The notes under the pieces are model-generated. The model saw only the letters and a program-made list of their open reading frames with translations. It did not search any database and was not told the origin of the DNA. Positions 25,273 to 33,595 of a DNA stretch of 64,000 nt are shown here, one piece after another (position 1 is the stretch's first letter; the number at the start of each line of letters is the position of its first letter). This stretch comes from Mycobacterium sp. GTDB lineage: Bacteria; Actinomycetota; Actinomycetes; Mycobacteriales; Mycobacteriaceae. Where the stretch lies: positions 18,385 through 82,384 of the forward strand of contig JAOPWC010000161.1 in NCBI GenBank assembly GCA_025965895.1. Reading direction: 5' to 3'. The position numbers and the translations under genes are program-made.

Positions 25273-26606
25273 TACGGCTGACCTCCCGACGGCGGCACCT
25301 CACCCGGTGCCGGCACGTAGACCGGCGACGGTGTCGGTTCCGGTATGGACTGCAGCTCGGGCGGCGACGGTGCCGGCGGGCCAGGCGGCGGGCCGCCGGG
25401 CGGCGGGGCGGGAGGTGGTTGGCGGTAGGGGTAGCAGCCAGCCACGGGCAGCACGCACCCACCACGGTCGCCCGGGTTGCCGGTAATTGCGTCGGGAACG
25501 TTCAGCCTCGGCTCGCCTCCCTGGCCGGTCCGCGGGTACGGCACCGGCAGGGCCGGGGTCGCGGGCTGGCCGGTCTGCGGTTCGGTGAGCTGCGACGGCA
25601 GCAACGTGGCCGGGTCCAATCCCAGATCGGAGAATGCGGCATCGACGAACGGCTGGATGAACTGGCCCGGGAACAGGTTCACCACGTACGCACTGAAGAA
25701 CGGACCCGAGGCGACCGATTCGCCGAGCGACATCGCGTAGTCGTTGAGCCGTTTGATCGCCTCCTGCACGCGCTCCTTGCGGTTGTCGACGATCGCCAGC
25801 ACCCCATTGAGCTTGTCCAGGGCCGGTCGCAGTTGCTGCCGGTTTTCGGCGATGAATCCCTTGAGTTGCTGTGACACCGCCGAAATGTTGGACCAGATCT
25901 GATCCAGCGCGCTGCTTTGCGTACGCAGTTGCGCCAGCAGCGCATTGGTGTCCCTCACCAAGCTGACCACCTGGTCGGTGCGCTTGGCCAGCACTCCAGT
26001 CGCCTTGGCCGCGTTGTCGAGCAGGGCCCGGAGGTGGGCATCGCGCTCGTTGAGGGTCTCAGAAAACCGCGCCACCCCTTGCACCGCGTTCTTCAGATCT
26101 GGCGGGGTATTGGAAAAGGTTTGCGCCAGGGTGGCCAACGAGTCCGAGAGCTGGGCGGTGTTCAGCCCGCTGATCGTGGTGGACAAGTCGCCAAGGGCAT
26201 CGGGCAGCTGATAGGGCGACACTGTCCGATCGATCGGGATGGCGCCGGCGAGCTGGCCCTCACCCCGCGGTAAGACATCGAGGATCTTGGTGCCGAGAAG
26301 GCTCTTCGTCTTGATCGCGGCCTCGGTGCGGTCCCCCAGGTGGATGCTCTTGTCGATGCGGAACTTGACCAGGACACGAGGCCCGTCCAGTGCGATACCG
26401 GACACCTTTCCCACGGGGTATCCGGAGACTTCCACGCCGGCACCATTGAACAACCCACCGGCGTCGGCGAAGTAGGCCGAGTAGTCGTTGCCCTGGCCGA
26501 GGAAGGGCAGCTTCTGGTAGTTCAGCGCGGCAAGCGCGATCGCAACGACTGCTGCAACGCCGACGGCGCCGATGATCGTTGGGTTGCGCTCAGTGAACGG
26601 TTTCAT
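25272..26606 (-). CDS. mceC: MceC-family protein of the Mce lipid transporter
   Basis: 444 aa from ATG 26606, which overlaps the mceB stop by four bases. The frame continues up to 26696, but that extension lies in mceB and lacks the usual start. Membrane anchor (IIGAVGVAAVVAIALAAL), MCE domain (AYFADAGGLFNGAGVEVSGY, PVGKVSGIALDG), helical region and a very Pro-rich tail (PPPAPPPGGPPPGPPAP). Confidence 0.93.
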   Translation of the reverse strand: MKPFTERNPTIIGAVGVAAVVAIALAALNYQKLPFLGQGNDYSAYFADAGGLFNGAGVEVSGYPVGKVSGIALDGPRVLVKFRIDKSIHLGDRTEAAIKTKSLLGTKILDVLPRGEGQLAGAIPIDRTVSPYQLPDALGDLSTTISGLNTAQLSDSLATLAQTFSNTPPDLKNAVQGVARFSETLNERDAHLRALLDNAAKATGVLAKRTDQVVSLVRDTNALLAQLRTQSSALDQIWSNISAVSQQLKGFIAENRQQLRPALDKLNGVLAIVDNRKERVQEAIKRLNDYAMSLGESVASGPFFSAYVVNLFPGQFIQPFVDAAFSDLGLDPATLLPSQLTEPQTGQPATPALPVPYPRTGQGGEPRLNVPDAITGNPGDRGGCVLPVAGCYPYRQPPPAPPPGGPPPGPPAPSPPELQSIPEPTPSPVYVPAPGEVPPSGGQP

Positions 26607-27628
26607 TTCGGCGTGCACCGCCCACTGGGCTGGCCGGCGACCTTGACGTACACCGGCTGGCCGCCTTTTCCGTTGAGCTTGAGCACGACATCGCACAGGT
26701 AAAAGCTGAAGAAGTCGCCGTACATCCCCTGCCGGGCCAGGGCCCGGTACTTGTCCGGCAGCTGATTGAGCAGATTGTCGAGGTAGTCGTGGTCGGCCAC
26801 CGCGATGCCCGCGGTCCGGTCGGTTTCGTGAACCACGTTCTGGAACGGCTCCCGGGCCCGCGAGAGCAGGTCGGCGACCGAACCGGCAGCCGCGTTGGTG
26901 TAGGCCACCGCGTTGGAGATGTCGCTCCTACGTGCCGCCAACCCCTGGACCAGCTGCGACAACGACGTCACTGCTTTGTCCAGCCGGTCGCTTTGGCCGC
27001 CCAGCGACCCCAACACCACGTTGAGGTTGTCGATGACCTGCCCGATCAATAGATCGCGGTCGGCCAACGTGTTCGTCACCGCCGCCGCCTGGTCCAGAAA
27101 CGACCCGACACTGGGCCCCTGGCCCTGTAACGCCTGTATCAGCTGTCCGCTCAGCTCGTTGACCTGGCCCGGGTCCAGCGCACGAAACAGCGGCCGGAAG
27201 CCGCCGAGCAGCGCATCCAGGTCCAACGCGGGCTCCGTGTGCGACACCGGAATGGTTTGACCGGGCTTGAGCGGAGTGAGCGGTCCGGCGCCTTCCTCCA
27301 AGGCCAGGAAGCGTCCACCGACCAGGTTGTCATAGCGGATCGCTGCCCGGTTTCCCTCGGTGAGGATGACGGAATTGTCGGTGGAGAATTCGACCCGCAC
27401 CGTCGCGTCCCGGTTGATGGAGATTTTCTTGACCTGGCCGACCTCGACCCCGGCGATCCGGACGAAGTTGCCGGTCTTCAGGCCCGACACGTTGGTGAAC
27501 TCGGCGGCGTAGGTCTCGCCTTGGCCGAACCGAAAATTCGCGAAAATCGTCAGCAGCGCGAACGTGCCGAGCAGGCACAACGTTAGAAAGATGGCCAGGC
27601 GCCAGGCGGCGCCCCTGACGTTACCCAC
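26603..27628 (-). CDS. mceB: MceB-family protein of the Mce lipid transporter
   Basis: 341 aa. Membrane anchor (LAIFLTLCLLGTFALLTIF), MCE domain (AEFTNVSGLKTGNFVRI, AGVEVGQVKKI), helical domain and a short tail without Pro repeats. GTG at 27628 lies 40 bases after the mceA stop and follows AGGAGGG, the only real gap within the mceA-F block. Confidence 0.93.
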   Translation of the reverse strand: MGNVRGAAWRLAIFLTLCLLGTFALLTIFANFRFGQGETYAAEFTNVSGLKTGNFVRIAGVEVGQVKKISINRDATVRVEFSTDNSVILTEGNRAAIRYDNLVGGRFLALEEGAGPLTPLKPGQTIPVSHTEPALDLDALLGGFRPLFRALDPGQVNELSGQLIQALQGQGPSVGSFLDQAAAVTNTLADRDLLIGQVIDNLNVVLGSLGGQSDRLDKAVTSLSQLVQGLAARRSDISNAVAYTNAAAGSVADLLSRAREPFQNVVHETDRTAGIAVADHDYLDNLLNQLPDKYRALARQGMYGDFFSFYLCDVVLKLNGKGGQPVYVKVAGQPSGRCTPK

Positions 27629-27667
27629 GCTGCCCTCCTATCTCCTGCTTGCGTCGATCGTCGCTGG

Positions 27668-29047
27668 TCACGGTGGGGTCTGGCCATTCTGATCGGGCTG
27701 TGCCGGCCCCGGGCCGGGCGCTGCCGGCGGCACGCCAGGCCATAGCGGCACCCCGCCCGGGCCGTACAGCTGCGCGCCGTAGGGCGGCGCCCCGGGATAG
27801 GGCACCGGCCCGACCGCCGGCCCGGGGATGCACTGTCTGATGCTCGGCGGCTGCGGGACGGCCCTGGTCACCGGGAAGAAGTCGTTCCAGCAGGGGTGCC
27901 CGATGCCGGAGTTAGGCCGGATATCCGTGCCGGTTCCCCAACCAGTGTTGGTGACGAGCTGTCGCACCGGGAAGTTCTTCGTAGGGTCGGGCAATGACCC
28001 ACACCCGGGCTTTCCGCCGGGTCCACCCTTGGCCGCGACAATAGGAAGGTTGTCGGGATACACGTAGGGGTCGTTGCCCAGCAAGAGGGCGACATCCAGT
28101 TGGGTCGTCCGGCCGTCCGCCCCGCCCCACACCGAATAACCACCGTTGTTGAGGAACCACGTCGCGCCCTGCAGCAAACACGTGTACTCGGGGCTGTAGT
28201 TGAGCAGCAGATTCGTCGTCGGCTCGAGAATGTTGACGGATCCGACGAGGTTGTCTCTACTCGTGGCAAGCAGGTTGGTCCCTGCCTTCGAGAAGCCGAT
28301 GACGTTGAGCAGCAAGTTGTCCAGCGCCGTCGACTGATTCACCACTGTGGTACTGGTGGTGCTGGCGGCGTTCAGGACCGTCAGGATGTTCTGCGCGGCC
28401 GCGCTGTAGGTGTCGTTGAAGTTCTTGAACGAACGCCAGTCCTGGCGGATGGTGTCGTTGCGGGCGTTGAGCGCCAGCAACACCTGGTTGAGATCGGTGG
28501 TCGCCTCGCCTATCCGTTCACCGTGCCCGCGCACTGAATCGGCCACTGCGGTCAACACCGCGTTCAGTTTCGCCGGATCGACCACGTTGAGCAGGTCGAC
28601 GAGGTTTTCGAAGACGGTGTTGACCTCGGTGGTGACATTCGTGGAATACAGCACCGCGCCCGCGGCCAGCCGCACGCGACTCGGGTTCTTCGGAGGAACG
28701 AAGTCGACGAACTTGGCGCCGAACGCCGTGGTGGCCTGGATCTGTGCCTGCACGTTGGCTGGGATGTAGCGGATCTGATCGGGGTCGATCTGAAGACTCA
28801 AGCTGACCGTGTTCTTGCCACCGTTGATCTGGCTGACCCGGCCGACCTGTACGCCGCGCAGTTTGACCTTGGCGTTGGTTTCCAGCACCAGACCCGAGCG
28901 ATCCGATGTCAGTGTCACCGGCACGTAGGACCTGAACGTTCCGGCGAACAGCGCCGTCGTCACGTACAGGAACACACCGACCGCGACGAACAGAATCAGA
29001 GTCCACCACCCGGGGTGGATGCGGTTTTCTCCCTTCCTTGCTTCCAT
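27668..29047 (-). CDS. mceA: MceA-family protein of the Mce lipid transporter
   Basis: 459 aa. Membrane anchor (WWTLILFVAVGVFLYVTTAL), MCE domain (TLTSDRSGLVLETNAKVKLR, GVQVGRVSQI), helical domain, then a conserved C-terminal part with DPYVYPDNLPIVAAKGGPGG, a pattern shared with other MceA proteins, and a Pro/Gly-rich end. It starts five bases after the yrbEB stop. I cannot assign it to a numbered mce operon (mce1-mce4 or the extra mce5-mce9 of environmental species). Confidence 0.93.
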   Translation of the reverse strand: MEARKGENRIHPGWWTLILFVAVGVFLYVTTALFAGTFRSYVPVTLTSDRSGLVLETNAKVKLRGVQVGRVSQINGGKNTVSLSLQIDPDQIRYIPANVQAQIQATTAFGAKFVDFVPPKNPSRVRLAAGAVLYSTNVTTEVNTVFENLVDLLNVVDPAKLNAVLTAVADSVRGHGERIGEATTDLNQVLLALNARNDTIRQDWRSFKNFNDTYSAAAQNILTVLNAASTTSTTVVNQSTALDNLLLNVIGFSKAGTNLLATSRDNLVGSVNILEPTTNLLLNYSPEYTCLLQGATWFLNNGGYSVWGGADGRTTQLDVALLLGNDPYVYPDNLPIVAAKGGPGGKPGCGSLPDPTKNFPVRQLVTNTGWGTGTDIRPNSGIGHPCWNDFFPVTRAVPQPPSIRQCIPGPAVGPVPYPGAPPYGAQLYGPGGVPLWPGVPPAAPGPGPAQPDQNGQTPP

Positions 29048-29051
29048 GCCG

Positions 29052-29906
29052 TTACCCCGCCAGGTTGAAGTGGCCGGACTGCCCGTAGACGGCGAGCGAA
29101 ATCAACGCGATCTCAACCGCCGCGATCACCATCGAGGTGCGCACCGCTCGACCCACGGCCTCGCCGACCCCGGCCGGGCCCCCGCTCGCGGTGAACCCGT
29201 AGAAGGTATGCACGAGCATGATGACGAGCGTCATCGCTACGCACTGGAAGAACGACCAGATCAGGTCGGTGGGATTGAGGAAGGTGTTGAAGTAATGGTC
29301 GTAGACACCGGACCCCTGCCCGTAGATGGCGGTGGTGCCGGCGCGCGCTGCCAGGAAGGCCATCATGACTGCCACGCAGTACAGCGGGATCACCACGATC
29401 ACCCCGGCGATGACCCGGGTGGACGCCAGGTAGGTGATGCTGCGAATCCCGATCACCTCAAGCGCGTCGATCTCCTCGTTGATCCGCATCGCACCAAGCT
29501 GAGCGGTGGCGCCGGCGCCGATGGTCGCCGACAGGGCGACGGAAGTGGTTCCCGGCACGATAAGCCGGACATTGAAGAACGCCGACGCGAACCCCGTCAG
29601 GGCTTCCACACCGACGGACGCCAACTGGTTGTAGCCCTGAACCGCCACCAAGGCGCCGGTGGTGACGGTGAGGAAGCCGACGATCGCGACGGTGCCGCCG
29701 ACCACTGCGAGCGCCCCGGAACCCAACCCCATCTGCGCGATCAGCCGGAGCACCTCGGGGCGGTAGTTGATGAGGGCATCGGGAATCGATGCGAGTGTCC
29801 TGGTGTAGAACTGCATTTGCGTTCCGACCCGCAGCCACTCCCGGACCACGCTTTTCCTCGCGCGTCGGAGGCGCATGTATGGCTTGCTGGGGACGGCTTG
29901 GGTCAT
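29052..29906 (-). CDS. yrbEB: YrbEB, MlaE-type permease of the Mce transporter
   Basis: 284 aa, five or so membrane spans. The family EQxLD-like cytoplasmic loop reads INEEIDALEVIGIRSITYL, where the permease contacts the MceG ATPase; FYGFTASGGPAGVGEAVGRAV is the other conserved loop. It is separated by nine bases from yrbEA. Confidence 0.94.
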   Translation of the reverse strand: MTQAVPSKPYMRLRRARKSVVREWLRVGTQMQFYTRTLASIPDALINYRPEVLRLIAQMGLGSGALAVVGGTVAIVGFLTVTTGALVAVQGYNQLASVGVEALTGFASAFFNVRLIVPGTTSVALSATIGAGATAQLGAMRINEEIDALEVIGIRSITYLASTRVIAGVIVVIPLYCVAVMMAFLAARAGTTAIYGQGSGVYDHYFNTFLNPTDLIWSFFQCVAMTLVIMLVHTFYGFTASGGPAGVGEAVGRAVRTSMVIAAVEIALISLAVYGQSGHFNLAG

Positions 29907-29915
29907 CGGTTCACC

Positions 29916-30695
29916 TCATTGCACCGTGAACTGGATGCCGACGGCGGTCACGATGACGTTGATCGCGAACAGCACCATGAAGGTGAACACCACGGTCTCG
30001 TTGACCGCGTTGCCGACGCCGGCCGGCCCACCGCCGACCGAGATGCCCTTGTAGCAGGCGATCAAGCCTGCCGCCATCCCGAATAGCGTCGCCTTGACCA
30101 GCGAGACAATGACGTCGGCCATGCCGGTGAGCGTCGTCAGACCCTGGACGAACGCGCCCGCCGCGACATGCTGGACATAGACGCAGAAGAAGAACGCGCC
30201 GGTAAGCCCGACCATGATCACTGTCGCGGACAGGGCCAAGGCCACCGTGGTAGCGGCCAGGACCCGGGGAACCACCAGCGTTTGGATGGGGTTGATGCCC
30301 ATCACCCGCAGCGCATCGATTTCGTCGCGGATGGTCCGCGCCCCCAGATCCGCGCACATGGCAGTGGCGCCCGCGCCCGAGACCACCAGCACCGTGACAA
30401 TCGGGCCGATCTGGTTCACGGTGCCGATCGCGGCGCCGGTACCGGAGAAATCCGACGCACCGAATTCGGTCAGCAGAACGTTGAACGTGAACACCAGCAG
30501 GACCGAGTACGGCATCGTCAACATCAGCGCCGGCAAGACCGACACCCGTGCCACGAACCAGCTCTGGAGTATGTATTCCTTCCAGGCGAACGGCGGCTTG
30601 AACATGACCACGAAGGTGTCCAGCGCCATCGCAAAGAAGCCGCCCGTCGCGCGAAGCGGCTTGCCGCCCAGGGACATCGCTGTCACAGCCTGCAC
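29916..30695 (-). CDS. yrbEA: YrbEA, MlaE-type permease of the Mce transporter
   Basis: 259 aa multi-span permease. The ATPase-contact loop reads IRDEIDALRVMGINPIQTL and the second loop YKGISVGGGPAGVGNAV. First gene of the mce operon. The start is uncertain: GTG 30695 gives the longest protein; ATG 30677 six residues later is possible. No mceG ATPase is nearby, as usual because one MceG serves all Mce systems. Confidence 0.92.
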   Translation of the reverse strand: MQAVTAMSLGGKPLRATGGFFAMALDTFVVMFKPPFAWKEYILQSWFVARVSVLPALMLTMPYSVLLVFTFNVLLTEFGASDFSGTGAAIGTVNQIGPIVTVLVVSGAGATAMCADLGARTIRDEIDALRVMGINPIQTLVVPRVLAATTVALALSATVIMVGLTGAFFFCVYVQHVAAGAFVQGLTTLTGMADVIVSLVKATLFGMAAGLIACYKGISVGGGPAGVGNAVNETVVFTFMVLFAINVIVTAVGIQFTVQ

Positions 30696-31272
30696 CCCCC
30701 CGACGCGGGGAGCTGGAAGCGCCGCCAGCTCACCCGTGAACGTTCGCCACGTACCGGCCGCCGGCCGATGAGTGAACTCCGCCGCCGCCGGGAGGGCAGG
30801 CGATCGGTTCCCCCCCAGCCTCGACAGGGATCGTTTGGCTTGGCAGCAAGCCGTTGTGTCGGTCGCATGGTGTTACAGATGATGCGACCAGTAATGCTGA
30901 TCCGCAGCCGTATTCTGATGATTGTTACAATTTTTATTCTGCTCGTGCGAATGTCGCCGGCCTCGTGGGCGCGCACCCGACCGCGCTGCCCCGGGCACGG
31001 GCATGCTGCCAGGGTGGCTACGCCCCCCGTCGCCCCCAGCTGCAGATAGTCACCACCAGCGGACGGCATGGCGGGAACGGTATCCAGCGATCAACATGGT
31101 GGCTGCTCCACCAAGAGGGATAATGTGTCCCTCGTCGGAGTCACTTTCGAGTGGGCCGGCGGTGGGTTTGCTGATCACCGACGGCCGCACGCCGTAGCGC
31201 GGGTGGCGTTGGCGCAGCGCCTTTTTGACGGCTGCGTCAAGCAACGATATGGCGGGGGGTACCTAGTCCGAC
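30696..31272. other. Intergenic region upstream of the mce operon
   Basis: 577 bases with no convincing gene. It holds the inverted repeat at 30861-30889 and AT-rich DNA at 30918-30940 that is a good place for the mce promoter. No TGGTCNNACCA palindrome is seen here. Confidence 0.5.
30861..30889. promoter_or_regulatory. Inverted repeat upstream of the mce operon
   Basis: GGTCGCAT (30861-30868) and ATGCGACC (30882-30889) are perfect 8-base arms around 13 bases, 166 bases upstream of yrbEA. Candidate operator or stem-loop in the mce leader. Confidence 0.4.
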
Positions 31273-32611
31273 TCACCGATCGCGGTATTCAATCACCAAG
31301 TCGTTTGGTGCACAAGAGTTTTCTCGCGCCCGCAGATCGACACGCCGAATCTTGCCAGAGATCGTCTTGGGTAGCTCCGCGAATTCGATCCGCCGGATGC
31401 GCTGGTAAGGCGCAAGGTTGCGGTGGGCATGGTCGACGATTGCGTCGGCGGTCGCCCGATCGGGTGCCCACCCCGCCGCCAAGCTGATGTGCGCAACCGC
31501 CGGATGCTCGATGAGCACGCTTTCCAGTTCGAACGGGGAAATCTTGTCGTCGGACGCCTTGAACACGTCGTCGGTGCGGCCAACGTAAGTGATGTAGCCG
31601 TCGGCATCGCGGCTGGCCACATCCCCGGTGTGGTAGCGGCCGGCCCCGGTGACCACCTCGTCGCGATCGTCGTCGCCGAGATAGCCGGTCATGAGGTTCA
31701 CCCGTCACGGATCCAGTCGCAGGCAGATCTCCCCCTCGCCGGCCGGCTGCCCGCTGAGGGGGTCGACGATCTCGACCGCAACACCGGGCAGCTGCCGCCC
31801 CATCGAACCGGGCTTGACCGGCGAGCCGGGGGTTTTGCCGATCAACGCCGTGGTCTCGGTCTGCCCGAACCCGTCGCGGATGGTCAGGCCCCGGCGCTTC
31901 TGTACATGCGCGATCACCTCCGGGTTCGGCGGCTCACCCGCGCCGACCGCCTCCCGCAACACAGTGGGCCCGGCACCCAGGTCGGCCTGAATGAGCATGC
32001 GCCACACCGTCGGCGGCGCGCACAGCGAGGTGACACCGGCCTGATGCAGCATCGTCAGGAAGCGGGTTGCGTCGACGCGGGTGTATGTGTAGCTGTACAC
32101 AGGATCGTCGATTCGGCGATCCACGGCGCGAAGAACGAACTCCAGGCGTGCTTGGCCCGTCTCGGTGAGCTGATGTTGAGGTGGACGTCACCCGGGCGCA
32201 ATCCGAGGAAGTACCGCAATCCGAGGAAGTACATTGTCGACAGTTGCCCGACGGGGTAGGACACGGTTCGTATGCTCCACGAGTTTGGGCCGGCGAGTGG
32301 TGCCGGAGGTGAAGTAGATCAGCATCGGGTCGTCCGCGCCGGTCTGGGTGGCGGGCCGTGACGGCAGGGCCACCGTGTCGGCCAGCCGGTAGGGGCGCCA
32401 CGGAGCCGGCGCTCGCCGATTGCGATGCCATCGAAATACCCAGGGATATCAGCGGCGCGACGCCTGCTGCCGACAGTGATGTGACGAGCCGATTCGATCG
32501 CGCGGCCATCTCGGCGAAGGAGTAGGAGCGATCGGTCCCGTCCTTACCAATGATGCGCAACGCGGTAGGCTTCTCGGCCGGTTGTTCGGTCCATCGGTCC
32601 GGACTCCCCAC
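31273..32611 (-). pseudogene. Broken AMP-dependent acyl-CoA synthetase
   Basis: Segments of one adenylate-forming ligase occur in order but in different frames: an N-terminal piece (GKDGTDRSYSFAEMAARSN), the P-loop (IYFTSGTTRRPKLVEHT), STMYFLGLR...GDVHLNISSP, DGFGQTETTALIGK and the C-terminal GRTDDVFKASDDKISPFELE with the ETISGKIRR-type Lys region. At least three frameshifts separate them, and one in-frame TGA (31705-31707) interrupts LRLDP*RVNLMTGY, where CGA to TGA is the simplest explanation. An 18-base tandem duplication sits at 32197-32232. The N-terminal end is also shortened, next to the GntR gene. Confidence 0.85.
32197..32232. repeat. 18-base tandem duplication
   Basis: Two perfect adjacent copies of CGCAATCCGAGGAAGTAC (32197-32214 and 32215-32232) inside the broken ligase, duplicating YFLGLR in its frame. 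Probably a replication-slippage event after or during gene decay. Confidence 0.85.
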
Positions 32612-32680
32612 ATCCGTTCATCTGGGAAACTTGCGGTGACTGCGCCACTACAGAGCCGAAGGCGACTCGAAGGAGGCCGC

Positions 32681-33412
32681 GTGCAACGTCGCGATCCTGC
32701 GCTCCGGTCCTCTCGGGCTGAGCGCGTCGCGGCCGACCTGGAACACGAGATCCTCAGTGCCCGCCTGCCGGTCGGGGCCCACCTCGGGCGCCGCTCGGAG
32801 ATCATGGACCGGTTCGGCATCAGCCCGACGGTGATGAACGAGACACTGCGCATCCTGCGCGATCGCGACCTGGTCACGGTTCGGCCCGGACCGGGCGGCG
32901 GAATTACGGTGGCCAGCGCGCCCCCGCAAGTCCGTCTGGGCGCGCTGGATTTGTGGTTTCAGCCTTCCACCCCACATCCCCTGGACCTGTTTGAAGCCCG
33001 GTTGTACCTCGAGTTCGGCCTGACCAAGGCGGCGTTCGAGCGGGCGACCAGCGACGATATCGCCGCAATGCGGTCGGCGATGGTTACGCTGCGGGGCAGC
33101 ACCGATGCCCAGGAGTTCTTCGACGCCGTGCTGGCGTTTCACGGCGTCGTCGCGGCCGCCGCGCACATCCCCGTCCTGGAGGGCATGCACCAGCTCATCG
33201 TCACCAGCATCAAGGCTGTGCTTTCCCGGGTGGTGTTTGTCCGCCACCACGAGCAGCAGCTGGCCAGGAGTCTTGAGGTCCATGACGACATCGTGGCCGC
33301 CATCGCACTTCACGATCAGGCCTCGTTCGTCGATGCCATTAACCGCCACGATCAAGACCTGATCCGCGCCGACGACCCGGACCGCATGCCGATCACTCCG
33401 CAGCGCCTCTGA
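32681..33412 (+). CDS. GntR-family regulator with FCD-type ligand domain
   Basis: 243 aa. N-terminal winged helix (RVAADLEHEILSARL, GRRSEIMDRFGISPTVMNE) and a C-terminal all-helical FCD domain with Asp/His residues (VLAFHGVVA, EVHDDIVAAI, NRHDQDLI) suited to metal and carboxylate ligand binding. GTG 32681 is fixed by AGGAGG at 32671-32676; the longer frame from 32582 has no such site. It is followed on the same strand by the aromatic cluster, with paired TGTGCA palindromes between them, so it is the likely local repressor. Confidence 0.88.
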   Translation: MQRRDPALRSSRAERVAADLEHEILSARLPVGAHLGRRSEIMDRFGISPTVMNETLRILRDRDLVTVRPGPGGGITVASAPPQVRLGALDLWFQPSTPHPLDLFEARLYLEFGLTKAAFERATSDDIAAMRSAMVTLRGSTDAQEFFDAVLAFHGVVAAAAHIPVLEGMHQLIVTSIKAVLSRVVFVRHHEQQLARSLEVHDDIVAAIALHDQASFVDAINRHDQDLIRADDPDRMPITPQRL

Positions 33413-33510
33413 CCGGACGTCACTGATAGGCGCGCAGCTGGCTTCCATAGTCGGATCAGTCCTGCCCGCACGCTGGTACTTCTACCACTTCCGGGGTGTG
33501 ACCCACAACA

Positions 33511-33524
33511 TTGTGCATGCACAT
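33511..33524. promoter_or_regulatory. GntR-type operator, site 1 (TTGTGCATGCACAT)
   Basis: Contains the perfect palindrome TGTGCATGCACA (33512-33523), about 85 bases upstream of the amidohydrolase. Its centre is 20 bases, two helical turns, from that of site 2. Confidence 0.65.
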
Positions 33525-33530
33525 CTTGAA

Positions 33531-33544
33531 TTGTGCATCCACAA
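33531..33544. promoter_or_regulatory. GntR-type operator, site 2 (TTGTGCATCCACAA)
   Basis: Same half-sites as site 1, on the same face of the helix, allowing two repressor dimers to bind side by side upstream of the aromatic cluster. Confidence 0.65.
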
Positions 33545-33595
33545 TAGCTATCTTGGACGGAACTCACCGTCCAACGTCTTGCACGGAGTACGACC

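Noticed and set aside
29019..30086. 355-codon plus-strand frame across yrbEA/yrbEB
   Set aside because: Antisense shadow; His/Asp/Arg-rich composition expected from reverse reading of permease codons.
30683..31123. Several open frames upstream of the mce operon
   Set aside because: Low-complexity translations on both strands with no family signal; treated as intergenic regulatory DNA.
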